This document shows, one piece after another, positions 8,607-18,531 of a stretch of DNA of 41,682 nt; the stretch's first letter is position 1; every line of letters begins with the position of its first letter. Both the position numbers and the translations under genes were made by a program. The DNA is from Acidimicrobiaceae bacterium (GTDB lineage: Bacteria; Actinomycetota; Acidimicrobiia; Acidimicrobiales; RAAP-2), in contig DAHUYA010000180.1 of NCBI GenBank assembly GCA_027315445.1, positions 1-41,682 on the forward strand, given 5' to 3'. The notes under the pieces were generated by a model. It was not told the DNA's origin, searched no databases, and saw only the letters and a list, made by a program, of their open reading frames with translations.

Positions 8607-9893
8607 TTGAGCGACCTCGACTTCGAGACCATCGACTACTTCCGGACCGAAGCCCTGACGGAGGACCCCTACCCGTACTGGGACCACCTGCGGGCGAGAT
8701 GCCCGATCACCAAGGAGTCGAACCACGACGTCTACATGGTGACGGGCTACGACGAGGCGATCGCCGTCTACCACGACCAGGCGACCTTCTCGAGCTGCAA
8801 CTCCGTCGTCGGTCCATTCGCCAGGTTCTCGGTGCCGCTCGAGGGCGACGACGTGACCGAGATCATCGCCACCCATCGGGACGAGCTGCCCTTCAGCGAC
8901 CAGCTGCCCTCCTTCGACCCGCCCAAGCACACCGCCCACCGCGGCCTTCTGATGCGTCTCATCACCCCGAAGCGGCTGCGCGAGAACGAGGAGTTCATGC
9001 GCCGGTTGGCCGACCGCCAGGTCGACGAGTTCCACGCCAAGGGCGAGTGCGACTTCATCGCCGACTACGCCGGGCCGTTCACCCTGCTCGTGATCGCCGA
9101 CCTGCTGGGTGTCCCCGAGGAGGACCACCAGCGGTTCCTCGACAAGCTCGAGCGCCGCCGCCGCCCCGAGGCCACCCTGGGGAACACCGGGGACCAGTCG
9201 ATGCGACACAAACCGCTCGAGTACCTCTACCAGCAATTCACCGCGTACATCGAGGACCGCCGGCGCCAACCGCGCCACGACGTCATGACCGGCCTCGCCA
9301 CCGCCACCTTCCCCGACGGCACCCTTCCGCCCGTCGAGGACGTCATGCGGATCGCCGCCAACCTCTTCGCCGCCGGCCAGGAGACCACGGCCCGCCTGCT
9401 CAGCACGGCCCTGCAGATCCTCGGCGAGCGGCCCGAGCTGCAACGGCAGCTGCGCGAGGACCGCAGCCTGATCCCCGTCTTCATCGAGGAGACGCTGCGG
9501 CTCGAGAGCCCGATCAAGGGCGACTTCCGCCTCTCACGCGTGCCGACGACCATCGGCGACGTCGAGATCCCCGCCGGCAGCACGGTCATGGTCCTGCCCG
9601 GCGCGGCCAACCGAGACCCCCGCGAGTTCGACCACCCCGAGGAGCTCCGCCTCGACCGGCCGAACGTCCGGCAGCACATCGCGTTCGGCCACGGCATCCA
9701 CACGTGCGCCGGAGCGCCGTTGGCCCGGGCCGAAGCCAACGTGACCCTCCACCGGTTCCTCGACCGGATGCAGGACATCCGGATCTCCGAGGCGCACCAC
9801 GGACCTCCGGGCGCCCGCCGCTGGGAGTACTCGCCGACCTTCATGCTCCGGGGCCTGCAGCAGCTCCATCTCGAGTTCACCCCCGTCGGCTGA
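8607..9893 (+). CDS. cytochrome P450
   Basis: I-helix AGQETTARLL, EETLRLESP (ExxR), heme loop FGHGIHTCAGAPLARAE; TTG start assumed. Confidence 0.93.
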   Translation: MSDLDFETIDYFRTEALTEDPYPYWDHLRARCPITKESNHDVYMVTGYDEAIAVYHDQATFSSCNSVVGPFARFSVPLEGDDVTEIIATHRDELPFSDQLPSFDPPKHTAHRGLLMRLITPKRLRENEEFMRRLADRQVDEFHAKGECDFIADYAGPFTLLVIADLLGVPEEDHQRFLDKLERRRRPEATLGNTGDQSMRHKPLEYLYQQFTAYIEDRRRQPRHDVMTGLATATFPDGTLPPVEDVMRIAANLFAAGQETTARLLSTALQILGERPELQRQLREDRSLIPVFIEETLRLESPIKGDFRLSRVPTTIGDVEIPAGSTVMVLPGAANRDPREFDHPEELRLDRPNVRQHIAFGHGIHTCAGAPLARAEANVTLHRFLDRMQDIRISEAHHGPPGARRWEYSPTFMLRGLQQLHLEFTPVG

Positions 9894-10015
9894 CCTTCGG
9901 TCCGATCCGGCCGCCGGGGTCCCGGACGGGCCATCCCGGGCCGCCCGCCCGAGCACCGAGATGGCAGAATCTCTGCGCGGTGCCGAACGCCAGCGGTCGC
10001 AGGAGGGGGTAGGTC

Positions 10016-10510
10016 GTGAGCGAAGGAACATCGGGGGCGGTGACCGGTCCGGGGCAGGACAGCGCCATCCTGTTCAACCACGTCGGGCTCTGCGTCACCG
10101 ACCTCGACCGATCCCGCCGCTTCTACGAGGAGGTCCTCGGCTTCCGCCACTGGTGGGAGATGGACGTGCCCGACGAGGGCACCAGCCGGCTGTTGCAGCT
10201 CGAGCCTCCCCTCGGTGTGAAGGCCGTCTACCTGGTGAAGGACCGCTTCGTGGTCGAGCTCCTCCACTACTCGACTGGGGTCACCCGCCCGGCGACCAGG
10301 CGCACGATGAACGACCCGGGGTTGACCCACCTGTCGGTGTCCGTCGCCGACATCCCCGCCGTGCTCGAGAAGGTGGCCGCCCATGGCGGGGAGGTGCTCG
10401 AGGACACCAACATGGGAGGGCTGGCGGTGATGCTGCGGGATCCCGACGGGCAGCTGATCGAGCTGACCACCCACCGGTTCCACCAGAGCCGGCCGGCGTG
10501 GCCCGACTGA
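10016..10510 (+). CDS. VOC family protein (glyoxalase/bleomycin resistance/dioxygenase fold)
   Basis: FNHVGLCVTDLDRSRRFYEEVLGFRHWWE...GGLAVMLRDPDGQLIELTTH. Confidence 0.9.
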   Translation: MSEGTSGAVTGPGQDSAILFNHVGLCVTDLDRSRRFYEEVLGFRHWWEMDVPDEGTSRLLQLEPPLGVKAVYLVKDRFVVELLHYSTGVTRPATRRTMNDPGLTHLSVSVADIPAVLEKVAAHGGEVLEDTNMGGLAVMLRDPDGQLIELTTHRFHQSRPAWPD

Positions 10511-11229
10511 CCGCCCGCCCGAGGGCGTCGGCCCGGCCGGCGGAGACCGCCACCCCGGCCGGGCCCGTGCCGGCCGACGCCGCAGCCGGGGACAGGGACG
10601 AGCCGAGCCGCTCCCTCGCCCGGGAGATCCGGGCGAAGCGCTCGGCGATGATGTCGGCCGAGGTGGAGGCGGTGGCCCTCCGGCTGTTCCACGAGCGCGG
10701 GATCGGTGAGGTGACGGTCGACGAGATCGCATCGACGGCCCACATCTCGCCCCGCACCTTCTACCGCTACTTCGGCACCAAGGACGACGTCATGCAGGTG
10801 CGGATCGACCGGCGCAGCGAGGCCCTCCGGGTGGCGCTGTCCCGCCGCCCTGCCGACGAGCCGCCGCTGCAGTCGCTCCGCCTGGCTCTCGAGGAGGCCG
10901 TGTCGGCCGAGGACCCGGACCTCATCTGGCGCTGGAGCGACATCGTGTCCCACACCCCGAGCCTGATGAAGAGCGTCCTCGGCGGCATCCAGCTGAAGTC
11001 GAACCGGGTCGTGGCCGAGTTCCTGGGGGAGCGCCTCGGGACGCCGGCCGACGCACTGGTCCCCACCATGCTGGCGGCCGCCGTGGCCGGGGTCATCCAG
11101 GCGGCGCAGACCCAGTGGTACCTGCGGGGCGGGGACCTCACGACGAGGTTGTCAGAGGGACTCGCCGTCCTGGAGCGGGCGATCGGCGCCGATCCCGCCA
11201 CCTGGTCGGAAGGGTCCGCCCGGCGTTGA
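10498..11229 (+). CDS. TetR family transcriptional regulator
   Basis: VEAVALRLFHERGIGEVTVDEIASTAHISPRTFYRYFGTKDDVM HTH; GTG start overlaps VOC gene. Confidence 0.9.
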   Translation: MARLTARPRASARPAETATPAGPVPADAAAGDRDEPSRSLAREIRAKRSAMMSAEVEAVALRLFHERGIGEVTVDEIASTAHISPRTFYRYFGTKDDVMQVRIDRRSEALRVALSRRPADEPPLQSLRLALEEAVSAEDPDLIWRWSDIVSHTPSLMKSVLGGIQLKSNRVVAEFLGERLGTPADALVPTMLAAAVAGVIQAAQTQWYLRGGDLTTRLSEGLAVLERAIGADPATWSEGSARR

Positions 11230-11298
11230 CATGATCTGAAGGAGTTGACACAATCTGCCACGGCCACCGGGGGTCCGGTCCGTCCGAGGGGGCAGCCT

Positions 11299-12474
11299 GT
11301 GGAACGAGCCGGGACGACAGACGCCAGTCACCGCGCACCGAGTTGCCGCGTACCGAGTCGCCGCGCACCGAGTTGCCGCGTACCGAGTCGCCGCGCACCG
11401 AGTCGCCGCGCACCGAGTCGCCGTCGGGTCGCCGCCGCGACCGGTGCGCTGGCGGTGACCGTCACCCTGGCCGCGGCCCTCGGCGCGTGGGGTGGCCCGG
11501 CCGGTGCCGTCGGGGCGACCCCGCGGGGGAGCGAACGCCCGGTGGCCTCGCCGGGTTGCCGTGCGAGCACGCCGCCGGTCACCGGGGAGTCGACGCCGAC
11601 CTTCTCGTCGGGCGGCATCACCGGCACCTACATCGAGGACGCGCCCGCCCCGCACATCGAGGGGCGGCCGTTGCCGGTGGTCGTCGACCTGCACGGCTAC
11701 CTCGAGCCGGCGACCCTCGAGCACGCCGGGACCGGCCTCGCCGCCTACGGTGACGCCCACGGCTTCGTGACCATCACGCCGCAGATCTCCCAGAGCGGCG
11801 TTCCCCGCTGGGACTACGGCCCCCACAGTGCGGACATCGCCTGGCTCGGCCACCTGCTCACCCACCTCGAGGATTCGACGTGCGTGGACGAGCGGCGGGT
11901 GTTCGTGACCGGTCTCTCCATGGGCGCCTTCACCACGTCGGCCGTCGCCTGTGAGCTCTCGAGGCGGGTCGCCGCCGTGGCGCCGGTGGCCGGGCTCCAG
12001 GCGTTCCCGTGGTGCCGCCCGGCCCGAAAGGTGCCCGTCGTGGCCTTCCAGGGGACGGCCGACCCCTTCGTCGACTACCACGGCGGCCCCGGTCCGAACG
12101 CGCTGAAGCTGCCGGCTCCCGACGGCTCGGGGATGACCATCGGCGAAGAGATCAAGCTCCACCCGAACGCCAAGGGCAATCCCCTGCCCGAGAGCATCCC
12201 GGTCCAGGTGGCGACCTGGGCGAAGCGCAACGGTTGCGGTCCCAGGCCATCCACGGCCCGGATCGCCTCCGACGTCACCCGCCTCTCCTATCCCTGCCCG
12301 CCCGACACCTCGGTCGTCTTCTACGTGATCGAGGGAGGGGGCCACACCTGGCCGGGCGGCACCGCCGGGATCTACCCGGCATCCCTCGTCGGGAGGATGA
12401 CGACCTCGATCAGCGCCGACCAGGTCATGTGGCACTTCTTCGAAGCCCATCCCCTCCCCGGCCGCGTCGGCTGA
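11299..12474 (+). CDS. secreted esterase, PHB depolymerase / LpqC-like family
   Basis: Signal-like RRVAAATGALAVTVTLAAALGAW; PVVVDLHGYLEP; nucleophile elbow GLSMGAF; GGGHTWPGG; N-terminus contains 15-bp repeats, start (GTG 11299) uncertain. Confidence 0.82.
   Translation: MERAGTTDASHRAPSCRVPSRRAPSCRVPSRRAPSRRAPSRRRVAAATGALAVTVTLAAALGAWGGPAGAVGATPRGSERPVASPGCRASTPPVTGESTPTFSSGGITGTYIEDAPAPHIEGRPLPVVVDLHGYLEPATLEHAGTGLAAYGDAHGFVTITPQISQSGVPRWDYGPHSADIAWLGHLLTHLEDSTCVDERRVFVTGLSMGAFTTSAVACELSRRVAAVAPVAGLQAFPWCRPARKVPVVAFQGTADPFVDYHGGPGPNALKLPAPDGSGMTIGEEIKLHPNAKGNPLPESIPVQVATWAKRNGCGPRPSTARIASDVTRLSYPCPPDTSVVFYVIEGGGHTWPGGTAGIYPASLVGRMTTSISADQVMWHFFEAHPLPGRVG
11331..11420. repeat. 15-bp tandem repeat, 6 units
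   Basis: ccgcgYaccgagtYg x6; units 1-2 are repeated exactly as units 3-4. Confidence 0.95.
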
Positions 12475-12499
12475 GCCACGGGCGGCGGTAACTCCCCGA

Positions 12500-12553
12500 C
12501 GGCCCAGCGAAGCCGGGCGGCCCAGCGAAGCCGGGCGGCCCACCGAAGCCGGG
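12500..12553. repeat. 18-bp tandem repeat, 3 units, intergenic
   Basis: cggcccagcgaagccggg x2 plus cggcccaccgaagccggg. Confidence 0.95.
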
Positions 12554-12685
12554 CGGATGGCCGAGGGTGGTGACGTCGCCTCGAGTCGCGATCGCCCCCG
12601 GGCCCAATGGCCCTACCCAAAATCCCTTGTCGTCCGTACCATCCCCTTCATCAGCATCGGGCAGGGGCTCTCGGATGCCTCGGGT

Positions 12686-13411
12686 GTGAAGACCGAGGCG
12701 TCGGCGATCATTGCCTTGCACGGCGCGACCAAGCGCTTCGAGACCCCCGGCGGGACGGTGGTGGCTCTGGACCATGCCACGCTGTCCATCGCTCCCCGGC
12801 AGCTCGTGGTCGTCCTCGGTCCGTCGGGGAGCGGCAAGACGACCCTCCTCAACCTCATCGGGGCGCTCGACACGCCCACCGAGGGGGAGATCCTGGTCGA
12901 GGGCAGGCGCATCTCGACCCTCAGCCGAGCACAGCTCTTCGCCTTCCGGCGCAAGACGGTGACCTTCGTCTTCCAGGCGTTCAACCTCTTCCCCGAACTG
13001 ACCGCCCTCGAGAACGTCCGCTTCGCCGCCGAGAACGCCGGCCGGCCGGATGCGACGCAGCTGGCGACCAGGATGCTCGAGGACGTCGAACTGGGCCACC
13101 GGCTCCATCACTTCCCGCACGAGCTCTCGGGAGGCGAGCAGCAACGGGTGGCCATCGCCCGTTCCCTGGCCACCGGGAACCCCATCGTCCTGGCCGACGA
13201 ACCGACCGGGGAGCTCGACTTTCGAACGGGAATCCAGATCCTCGGCCTGCTCCGGAGCCGGGCGAGCGCCGGTCAGACCGTCCTCGTGGTCACGCACAAC
13301 CGCGAGATCGCCCGCATGGCCGATGTCGTGGTCGAGCTCAGCAACGGGCGAATCGGGTCGGTTGCCGCACCGCCGGGCGGGCCGGTCGACGTCGCCGCGC
13401 TCCGGTGGTAG
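12686..13411 (+). CDS. ABC transporter ATP-binding protein (MacB/LolD-like)
   Basis: Walker [10 protein letters not shown]; signature [16 protein letters not shown]; Walker [14 protein letters not shown]; start uncertain (ATG 12557 possible). Confidence 0.9.
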   Translation: MKTEASAIIALHGATKRFETPGGTVVALDHATLSIAPRQLVVVLGPSGSGKTTLLNLIGALDTPTEGEILVEGRRISTLSRAQLFAFRRKTVTFVFQAFNLFPELTALENVRFAAENAGRPDATQLATRMLEDVELGHRLHHFPHELSGGEQQRVAIARSLATGNPIVLADEPTGELDFRTGIQILGLLRSRASAGQTVLVVTHNREIARMADVVVELSNGRIGSVAAPPGGPVDVAALRW

Positions 13412-13415
13412 GCCG

Positions 13416-15845
13416 ATGCATCTCACCTTCTGGCTGCGCTGGACGTGGCGTGACCTCCGCCAGCACCTCGTTCAGGTCCTCGCGATCGCCGCGATCATCG
13501 CCCTCGGCTCCGGCATCTACGCGGGCCTGGGCAGCACGTCGGCGTGGCGGACCCTGTCGCTGGACACCACCTTCTCCCGCCTTCGCGCCCATGACGTCGA
13601 GGTGAGCCTGGTCCCCGGGACCACACTGGGTTCCCGGCAGCTGCGCCGGGCCGTCGAGGCCGCCGGGGGTCGCAGCCTGACCGACAGCGAGACTCGCTTG
13701 GTCGTGTACCTCCCGGTACGGGCCGGACCTCGGGGGAGCGTCCCTGCGGCCGGGGTGATCGTCGGGGTCGATGTCCGCACCGGGCCGCGGATCGACCGGT
13801 GGAAGGTGATGTCCGGTCGCTCGATCGGGAGCTCCGACGCGAACGGCTCGTCGGTGGTCCTCGACGAGCACTTCGCCCAGCAGCACCACCTGCCGCCCGA
13901 GGGCACGCTGACCATCGCGGGGATCCCCGTCACCTACGTCGGGACCGTCCTCGAGCCGGAGTACCTCAACATCACGACGACCCTCGGGGCGACGATCCAG
14001 GGCGCCGCCACCCGGGCCGTGATCTTCGCCCCCATCGGGCTCGTGCAACGGCTGGCCGCGCTCTCGGGTCAGGCCGACGACGTCGTCGCCACGGTGCGCC
14101 CGGGCACCGACGTCCCCCAGCTCGCGCGCTCGATGACCCGGCGGCTCACCACCCTCTTGCCCTTCACGGCACTCACGGTGACCGCCCGCGGGGACGACCC
14201 GAGGACCCTCGCCCTCTACGACGAGGTCGACACCGAACAGAAGATATTCGACGTGTTCGCCCTCCTGCTGCTGGCCGGCGCCGGGTTCGCCACCTTCAAC
14301 CTGACCCGGCGCATGGTCGAGTCCCAGCGACGGGACATCGGCATCTCGATGTCGCTGGGCGTCCCACCCCTCGAGATCGCGATCCGTCCCGTCGTGTTCG
14401 CAGCCGAGGTGGCGGTCATCGGCGCGCTCCTGGGCATCCTCGCCGGATGGGCGATCGGGGTCTGGGTGATCACCATCATCCAGACCCGCACGCCGTTGCC
14501 GTTCTGGACCACGCCCTGGCAGGGCAACCTCTTCCTCCTGGGGGCCGCCCTCGGGTTGGCGATCCCACTGGCCGGGTGTTCCTACCCGGTCTGGCGTGCG
14601 GTCAGGGTGCCACCCACCGATGCCCTCCTCCCGCCTCACCTCCGAGGGACTCGTCACCGTCTCACCGGGCTCTTCCGGGGGATGCCCTTCCCTCGCTCCA
14701 CGATGGCCCAGGCGCCGCTTCGCAGGATCACGATCGCGCCGGTCCGCTCCCTGATGACGGTCCTGGCCATCGCCCTGATCCTGGCGCCGCTCGTGGCCGC
14801 ACTCGGCACAACCGATTCCGCCACGGCCACCATCGACGCGGGGACGGAGATCTTGGCCGGCCGCGGCGGAGACCGCCTGCTCGTGGACCTGAGCAGCTAT
14901 CAGCCGGCGACGTCGTCCACGGTCGCCTCCGTGGTCGGCTCACCCCTGGTGGGACAACACGAGCTCGGCCTCAACACCGGCGGCTACCTCGTCGGGCGCG
15001 GCACGACGATCGGGGTCTCGATCAGCATGGTGGACCTCTCGAGCCCCCTCGTCGTGCCGGCCGCGGTGGCCTCGGCCCGGGTTCCCCCGAATGCCATCGT
15101 GATCTCGTCGAAGGCCGCGTCCGACCTCGGGCTCCAACCGGGGAGCCGGGTGATCCTTCGTCATCCGATCGCCCAGGGCACGGGATACCGCTTCGCGGAC
15201 ACCGCCCTACCGGTCGGCGCGGTCGTGACCACGCCTTATCGCTTCCTCGCGTACATGGACCTACGCGACGAGCGCGTCATGGGACTGTCGGGGATCGTCA
15301 ACACGGCGACCCTCGTTCCACGCCCCGGCGTGAGCATGGACCGACTCCAGCGCAGCATCTCCTCGTTGCCGGGTGTGGCCTCGGCCCTGCCGGCCAGCTC
15401 CCTCTCGAGCACCATGCGGGACATCCTCTCGGCGGTGACGAACTTCTTCATCGTCCTGCAGCTCATCATCGGCCTGCTGGCCTTCCTCGTCGCCTACAAC
15501 AGCTCCAAGATCGCCAGCGACGAGCGGTCCCGCGAACACGCGACCATGATGGCCTTCGGCGTGCGGGTGCGGCAGGTGATCGGGATCGGGGTCGCCGAGA
15601 GCCTCATCCTCGGCATCGTCGCCACCGGTGTCGGGTTCGGACTCGGTGTCCTCTTCTTGCACTGGATCCTCGACACCGTGTTCCCGGCGGCGGTACCCGA
15701 GCTCTCCGTGCTGCAGTCGGTGCGCATCTGGTCGTTCGCCGTGACGGCCCTGATCGGGATCACTGCCACGGCCGCCGCCCCGGTCTTCCTCGCGCCGCGG
15801 CTGCGGCGCTCGAACCTTCCGAACGCGCTCCGTTACGTCGAGTAG
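13416..15845 (+). CDS. ABC transporter permease, FtsX/MacB-like
   Basis: N-terminal TM VLAIAAIIALGSGIYAGL, then extracytoplasmic region and two TM clusters (FALLLLAGAGFATFNLTRRMVESQRRDIGISMSLGV; FIVLQLIIGLLAFLVAYNSSKIASDERSREHATMMAFGV). Confidence 0.88.
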   Translation: MHLTFWLRWTWRDLRQHLVQVLAIAAIIALGSGIYAGLGSTSAWRTLSLDTTFSRLRAHDVEVSLVPGTTLGSRQLRRAVEAAGGRSLTDSETRLVVYLPVRAGPRGSVPAAGVIVGVDVRTGPRIDRWKVMSGRSIGSSDANGSSVVLDEHFAQQHHLPPEGTLTIAGIPVTYVGTVLEPEYLNITTTLGATIQGAATRAVIFAPIGLVQRLAALSGQADDVVATVRPGTDVPQLARSMTRRLTTLLPFTALTVTARGDDPRTLALYDEVDTEQKIFDVFALLLLAGAGFATFNLTRRMVESQRRDIGISMSLGVPPLEIAIRPVVFAAEVAVIGALLGILAGWAIGVWVITIIQTRTPLPFWTTPWQGNLFLLGAALGLAIPLAGCSYPVWRAVRVPPTDALLPPHLRGTRHRLTGLFRGMPFPRSTMAQAPLRRITIAPVRSLMTVLAIALILAPLVAALGTTDSATATIDAGTEILAGRGGDRLLVDLSSYQPATSSTVASVVGSPLVGQHELGLNTGGYLVGRGTTIGVSISMVDLSSPLVVPAAVASARVPPNAIVISSKAASDLGLQPGSRVILRHPIAQGTGYRFADTALPVGAVVTTPYRFLAYMDLRDERVMGLSGIVNTATLVPRPGVSMDRLQRSISSLPGVASALPASSLSSTMRDILSAVTNFFIVLQLIIGLLAFLVAYNSSKIASDERSREHATMMAFGVRVRQVIGIGVAESLILGIVATGVGFGLGVLFLHWILDTVFPAAVPELSVLQSVRIWSFAVTALIGITATAAAPVFLAPRLRRSNLPNALRYVE

Positions 15846-15900
15846 GCGGCTCCCCGGGCAGGCGCCCGCGTGCCACCAGCCAGTTCGTAGGCACATCCGT

Positions 15901-17115
15901 TCACAGTCGCGTCAGGCGCCACACGAGCGACGCCGATCCAAGGCTTCGGGACGTGACGAGGCGAGCCCGGTTGTCCTGGATCGTCCGATGGTCACGAAGG
16001 CCCACCGAGGCCGTCCCGATCGGGTGGCCCTTGGGGATCGGATAGCCGATCCGTGTCGGCACGAAGATCTTGGTCAGGACGTGCTGCCCGGGAAGTCCCG
16101 TGAGCGCCATCGCATGCGACGTCTCGAGAGCGACCGGCGGGCTCCAGGGGGCATCGATATGGCCGAGGAGGGCGCCGGTGTTGAGCACGGTCGCCCGTTC
16201 GAGGAGGTGCCCGGTGCTCGTGAGGAGCGTCTCGGATGCAGTGAAGACGTTCGTGAGGGCACTCGGATGACCGGGCGTCGCGAACTGGCCGAGGTCGACG
16301 CCGACGATGGTCTCGGTGCCCCCCCGCAACGAGGCGGTCGCCGCGAATGCGAAGCACGCCCCGGCCGCCGGCGTGAAGCCGGTCTTCACGCCGACGATGC
16401 CATCCGTGCCGAGCTGGGAATCAACGTTGAACGCCACCCCGGCGACCGGAAGCGTCACCTGGGTCATGGCGACGATCCCCGCGAACACCGGGTTCTGCAG
16501 GGCGGTCATGGTCAGCCGGAGCTGGTCCCGGGCCGTGCTGACCGTCTCGGGAGAGACGCCGCTGACGTCGGCGTAATGCGTGTGGTCGAGGCCCAGCCGT
16601 TGGGCCTCGGCGTTCATCCTGGCCACGAAGGCCGGCACGCTGCCGGCGTCCCAGTCGGCGAGGAGTGTCGCGACGTTGTCGCCGGAGGGAACGAGCAGCC
16701 CTTCGAGGGCCTGCAGCTCGCTCATCTGCTCGCCGACCTGCACCTCGACCACCGAGTCACCGTTCGCCAGGTCCTTCTGGTAGACGGCAACGTCCTGCGG
16801 GCTCACCACGATCTCCGGTCCGCTCGCCGAGATGGCAAGGGGATGGTCCTGGAGCACGACGTAGGCCATCATGATCTTGGTCAAGCTGGCAATCGGCGTC
16901 TCGCTCTGAGCACCATGGGTCTCGAGCACGCCGGACCCCTCCACCCCGATGGCCGACTCGCCCTCCACCGGCCAGGTCGGCGTAGCGGGGACACCGGGCA
17001 TCCTTGCCGCGACGGTGATGGCACTCACCCGCACCCCTGGCACCGGTCGCAGGAGCTGGACGACCACGTAGACGACGGCGAGGAGAACGATCACGAGCAC
17101 GAGCGGGCGGCGCAC
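15901..17115 (-). CDS. serine-type D-Ala-D-Ala carboxypeptidase (peptidase S11 family)
   Basis: PIASLTKIMMAYVVL (SxxK), LVPSGDNVATLLA, VGVKTGFTPAAGACFAFAA (KTG); N-terminal TM/signal anchor. Confidence 0.88.
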   Translation of the reverse strand: MRRPLVLVIVLLAVVYVVVQLLRPVPGVRVSAITVAARMPGVPATPTWPVEGESAIGVEGSGVLETHGAQSETPIASLTKIMMAYVVLQDHPLAISASGPEIVVSPQDVAVYQKDLANGDSVVEVQVGEQMSELQALEGLLVPSGDNVATLLADWDAGSVPAFVARMNAEAQRLGLDHTHYADVSGVSPETVSTARDQLRLTMTALQNPVFAGIVAMTQVTLPVAGVAFNVDSQLGTDGIVGVKTGFTPAAGACFAFAATASLRGGTETIVGVDLGQFATPGHPSALTNVFTASETLLTSTGHLLERATVLNTGALLGHIDAPWSPPVALETSHAMALTGLPGQHVLTKIFVPTRIGYPIPKGHPIGTASVGLRDHRTIQDNRARLVTSRSLGSASLVWRLTRL

Positions 17116-17261
17116 CAGCCCCCATGTTCACACTGGAACCGTCGCATGGGGTGTCGCCCCGAGCACCCCACACGGGTCTGGCCGGGCCCCTCGACGACCA
17201 CGTCTTCGCCACCGGCACCGTCCGGCGAGCCAGCCCTCCTCGATGCAACGAAGTCCTGACC

Positions 17262-17303
17262 ACGACGGCCTGAGCATGACGGCCTGAGCACGACGGCCTG
17301 ACA
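17262..17303. repeat. 14-bp tandem repeat, 3 units, in divergent intergenic region
   Basis: acgacggcctgagc / atgacggcctgagc / acgacggcctgaca. Confidence 0.9.
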
Positions 17304-17340
17304 CTCCTTCACCCCCCCCGGGGCCATAGGGTGCAGTGGC

Positions 17341-18531
17341 GTGCGACGCGGTCGACTCGCCGTCCTTCTCGCGTTCGGGGGAATGGGCCTCCTGGCCGGC
17401 TACTACGCCTTCGTGGCCCCCCCTGCGCCCAGCACCCCACGCCGCCCGATCGACACGCCGCGGTTCGCGAGTGCCGCGCACAGGCAGAGCAGCGCGGCGT
17501 CGGCCAGGGGTCTGCCGTTCTCCTCGCCCGGCGGCTACGCGGCAACCGCCCTGCTCAAACCGGGGCCCAACCTGCAGCCGGGGTCGCAACCGTCCGCGCT
17601 CCCCAGCGACGTCCTCATCGCCGATCGCAACAACAACCGGCTGCTCATCGTGAACCCCCAGGGCAACATCGTCTGGCAATTCCCCCGTCCGGGTGACCTG
17701 GCGCGTGGTCAGACGTTCCTTGCTCCCGACGACGCCTTTTTCACTCCGAGCGGCAAGGACATCATCGTCACGCAGGAGAGCCAGTTCGTCATTTCGGAGA
17801 TCTCGGTCACCACCGACCGGATCGTGTGGCAGTACGGCCACCCGGGGGTCCCCGGATCCGGGCCCGACTACCTCGACAATCCCGATGACGCCATGATGCT
17901 CCCCAACGGCGAGGTCGTCACCGCCGACATCAAGAACTGCCGCCTCCTGGTGCTCGATCCCCCGCACCATTCCCCGGTCAAGATCATCGGCGAGACCACC
18001 TCGTACTGCTATCACCAGCCGCCGGCCCGATGGGGCAGCCCCAACGGGGTGTTTCCGATGACCAACGGGCGTTGGCTCGTCACCGAGATCAACGGTGACT
18101 GGGTGGATCAGCTCAACCTGGCCACGGACCATGTCGCCTGGACGACGAACCCTCCGGGTGTGTACTACCCCTCCGACACCAACGAGATCGCCCCCAACGA
18201 CTTCCTCACGGCCGCCTACACCGATCCGGGCCAAGTCGTGGAGTTCACCTCCAGCGGCCAGGTGCTGTGGCGTTACGCGCCCACGGGTGCGCAGGCCCTC
18301 GATCGACCGTCCCTCGCGCTGCCCCTACCCAACGGCGACGTCATCGTCAACGACGACTGGAACCACAGGGTCATCGTGATCGACCCGAAGACCGACCAGA
18401 TCGTCTGGCAATACGGCCACACCGGGAAGCCCGGCTCGGCTCTGGGATACCTCGACAAGCCGGACGGGATCGACCTGGCTCCGCCGTACTCGTTGACCAT
18501 GACGCACGCTTCCACCATGGGACTGCCCTGA
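17341..18531 (+). CDS. secreted/anchored beta-propeller protein (arylsulfotransferase/PQQ-like repeats)
   Basis: N-terminal TM LAVLLAFGGMGLLAGYYAFVAP; repeated VLIADRNNNRLLIVNPQGNIVWQF, ITVTTDRIVWQYGHPG-type, VIVIDPKTDQIVWQYGHTG blades. Confidence 0.75.
   Translation: MRRGRLAVLLAFGGMGLLAGYYAFVAPPAPSTPRRPIDTPRFASAAHRQSSAASARGLPFSSPGGYAATALLKPGPNLQPGSQPSALPSDVLIADRNNNRLLIVNPQGNIVWQFPRPGDLARGQTFLAPDDAFFTPSGKDIIVTQESQFVISEISVTTDRIVWQYGHPGVPGSGPDYLDNPDDAMMLPNGEVVTADIKNCRLLVLDPPHHSPVKIIGETTSYCYHQPPARWGSPNGVFPMTNGRWLVTEINGDWVDQLNLATDHVAWTTNPPGVYYPSDTNEIAPNDFLTAAYTDPGQVVEFTSSGQVLWRYAPTGAQALDRPSLALPLPNGDVIVNDDWNHRVIVIDPKTDQIVWQYGHTGKPGSALGYLDKPDGIDLAPPYSLTMTHASTMGLP

Noticed and set aside
15901-17115. 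Atypical SGD in place of SxN in the D,D-carboxypeptidase
   Set aside because: SGDN may be an ordinary variant in this family; without an alignment I cannot claim novelty.
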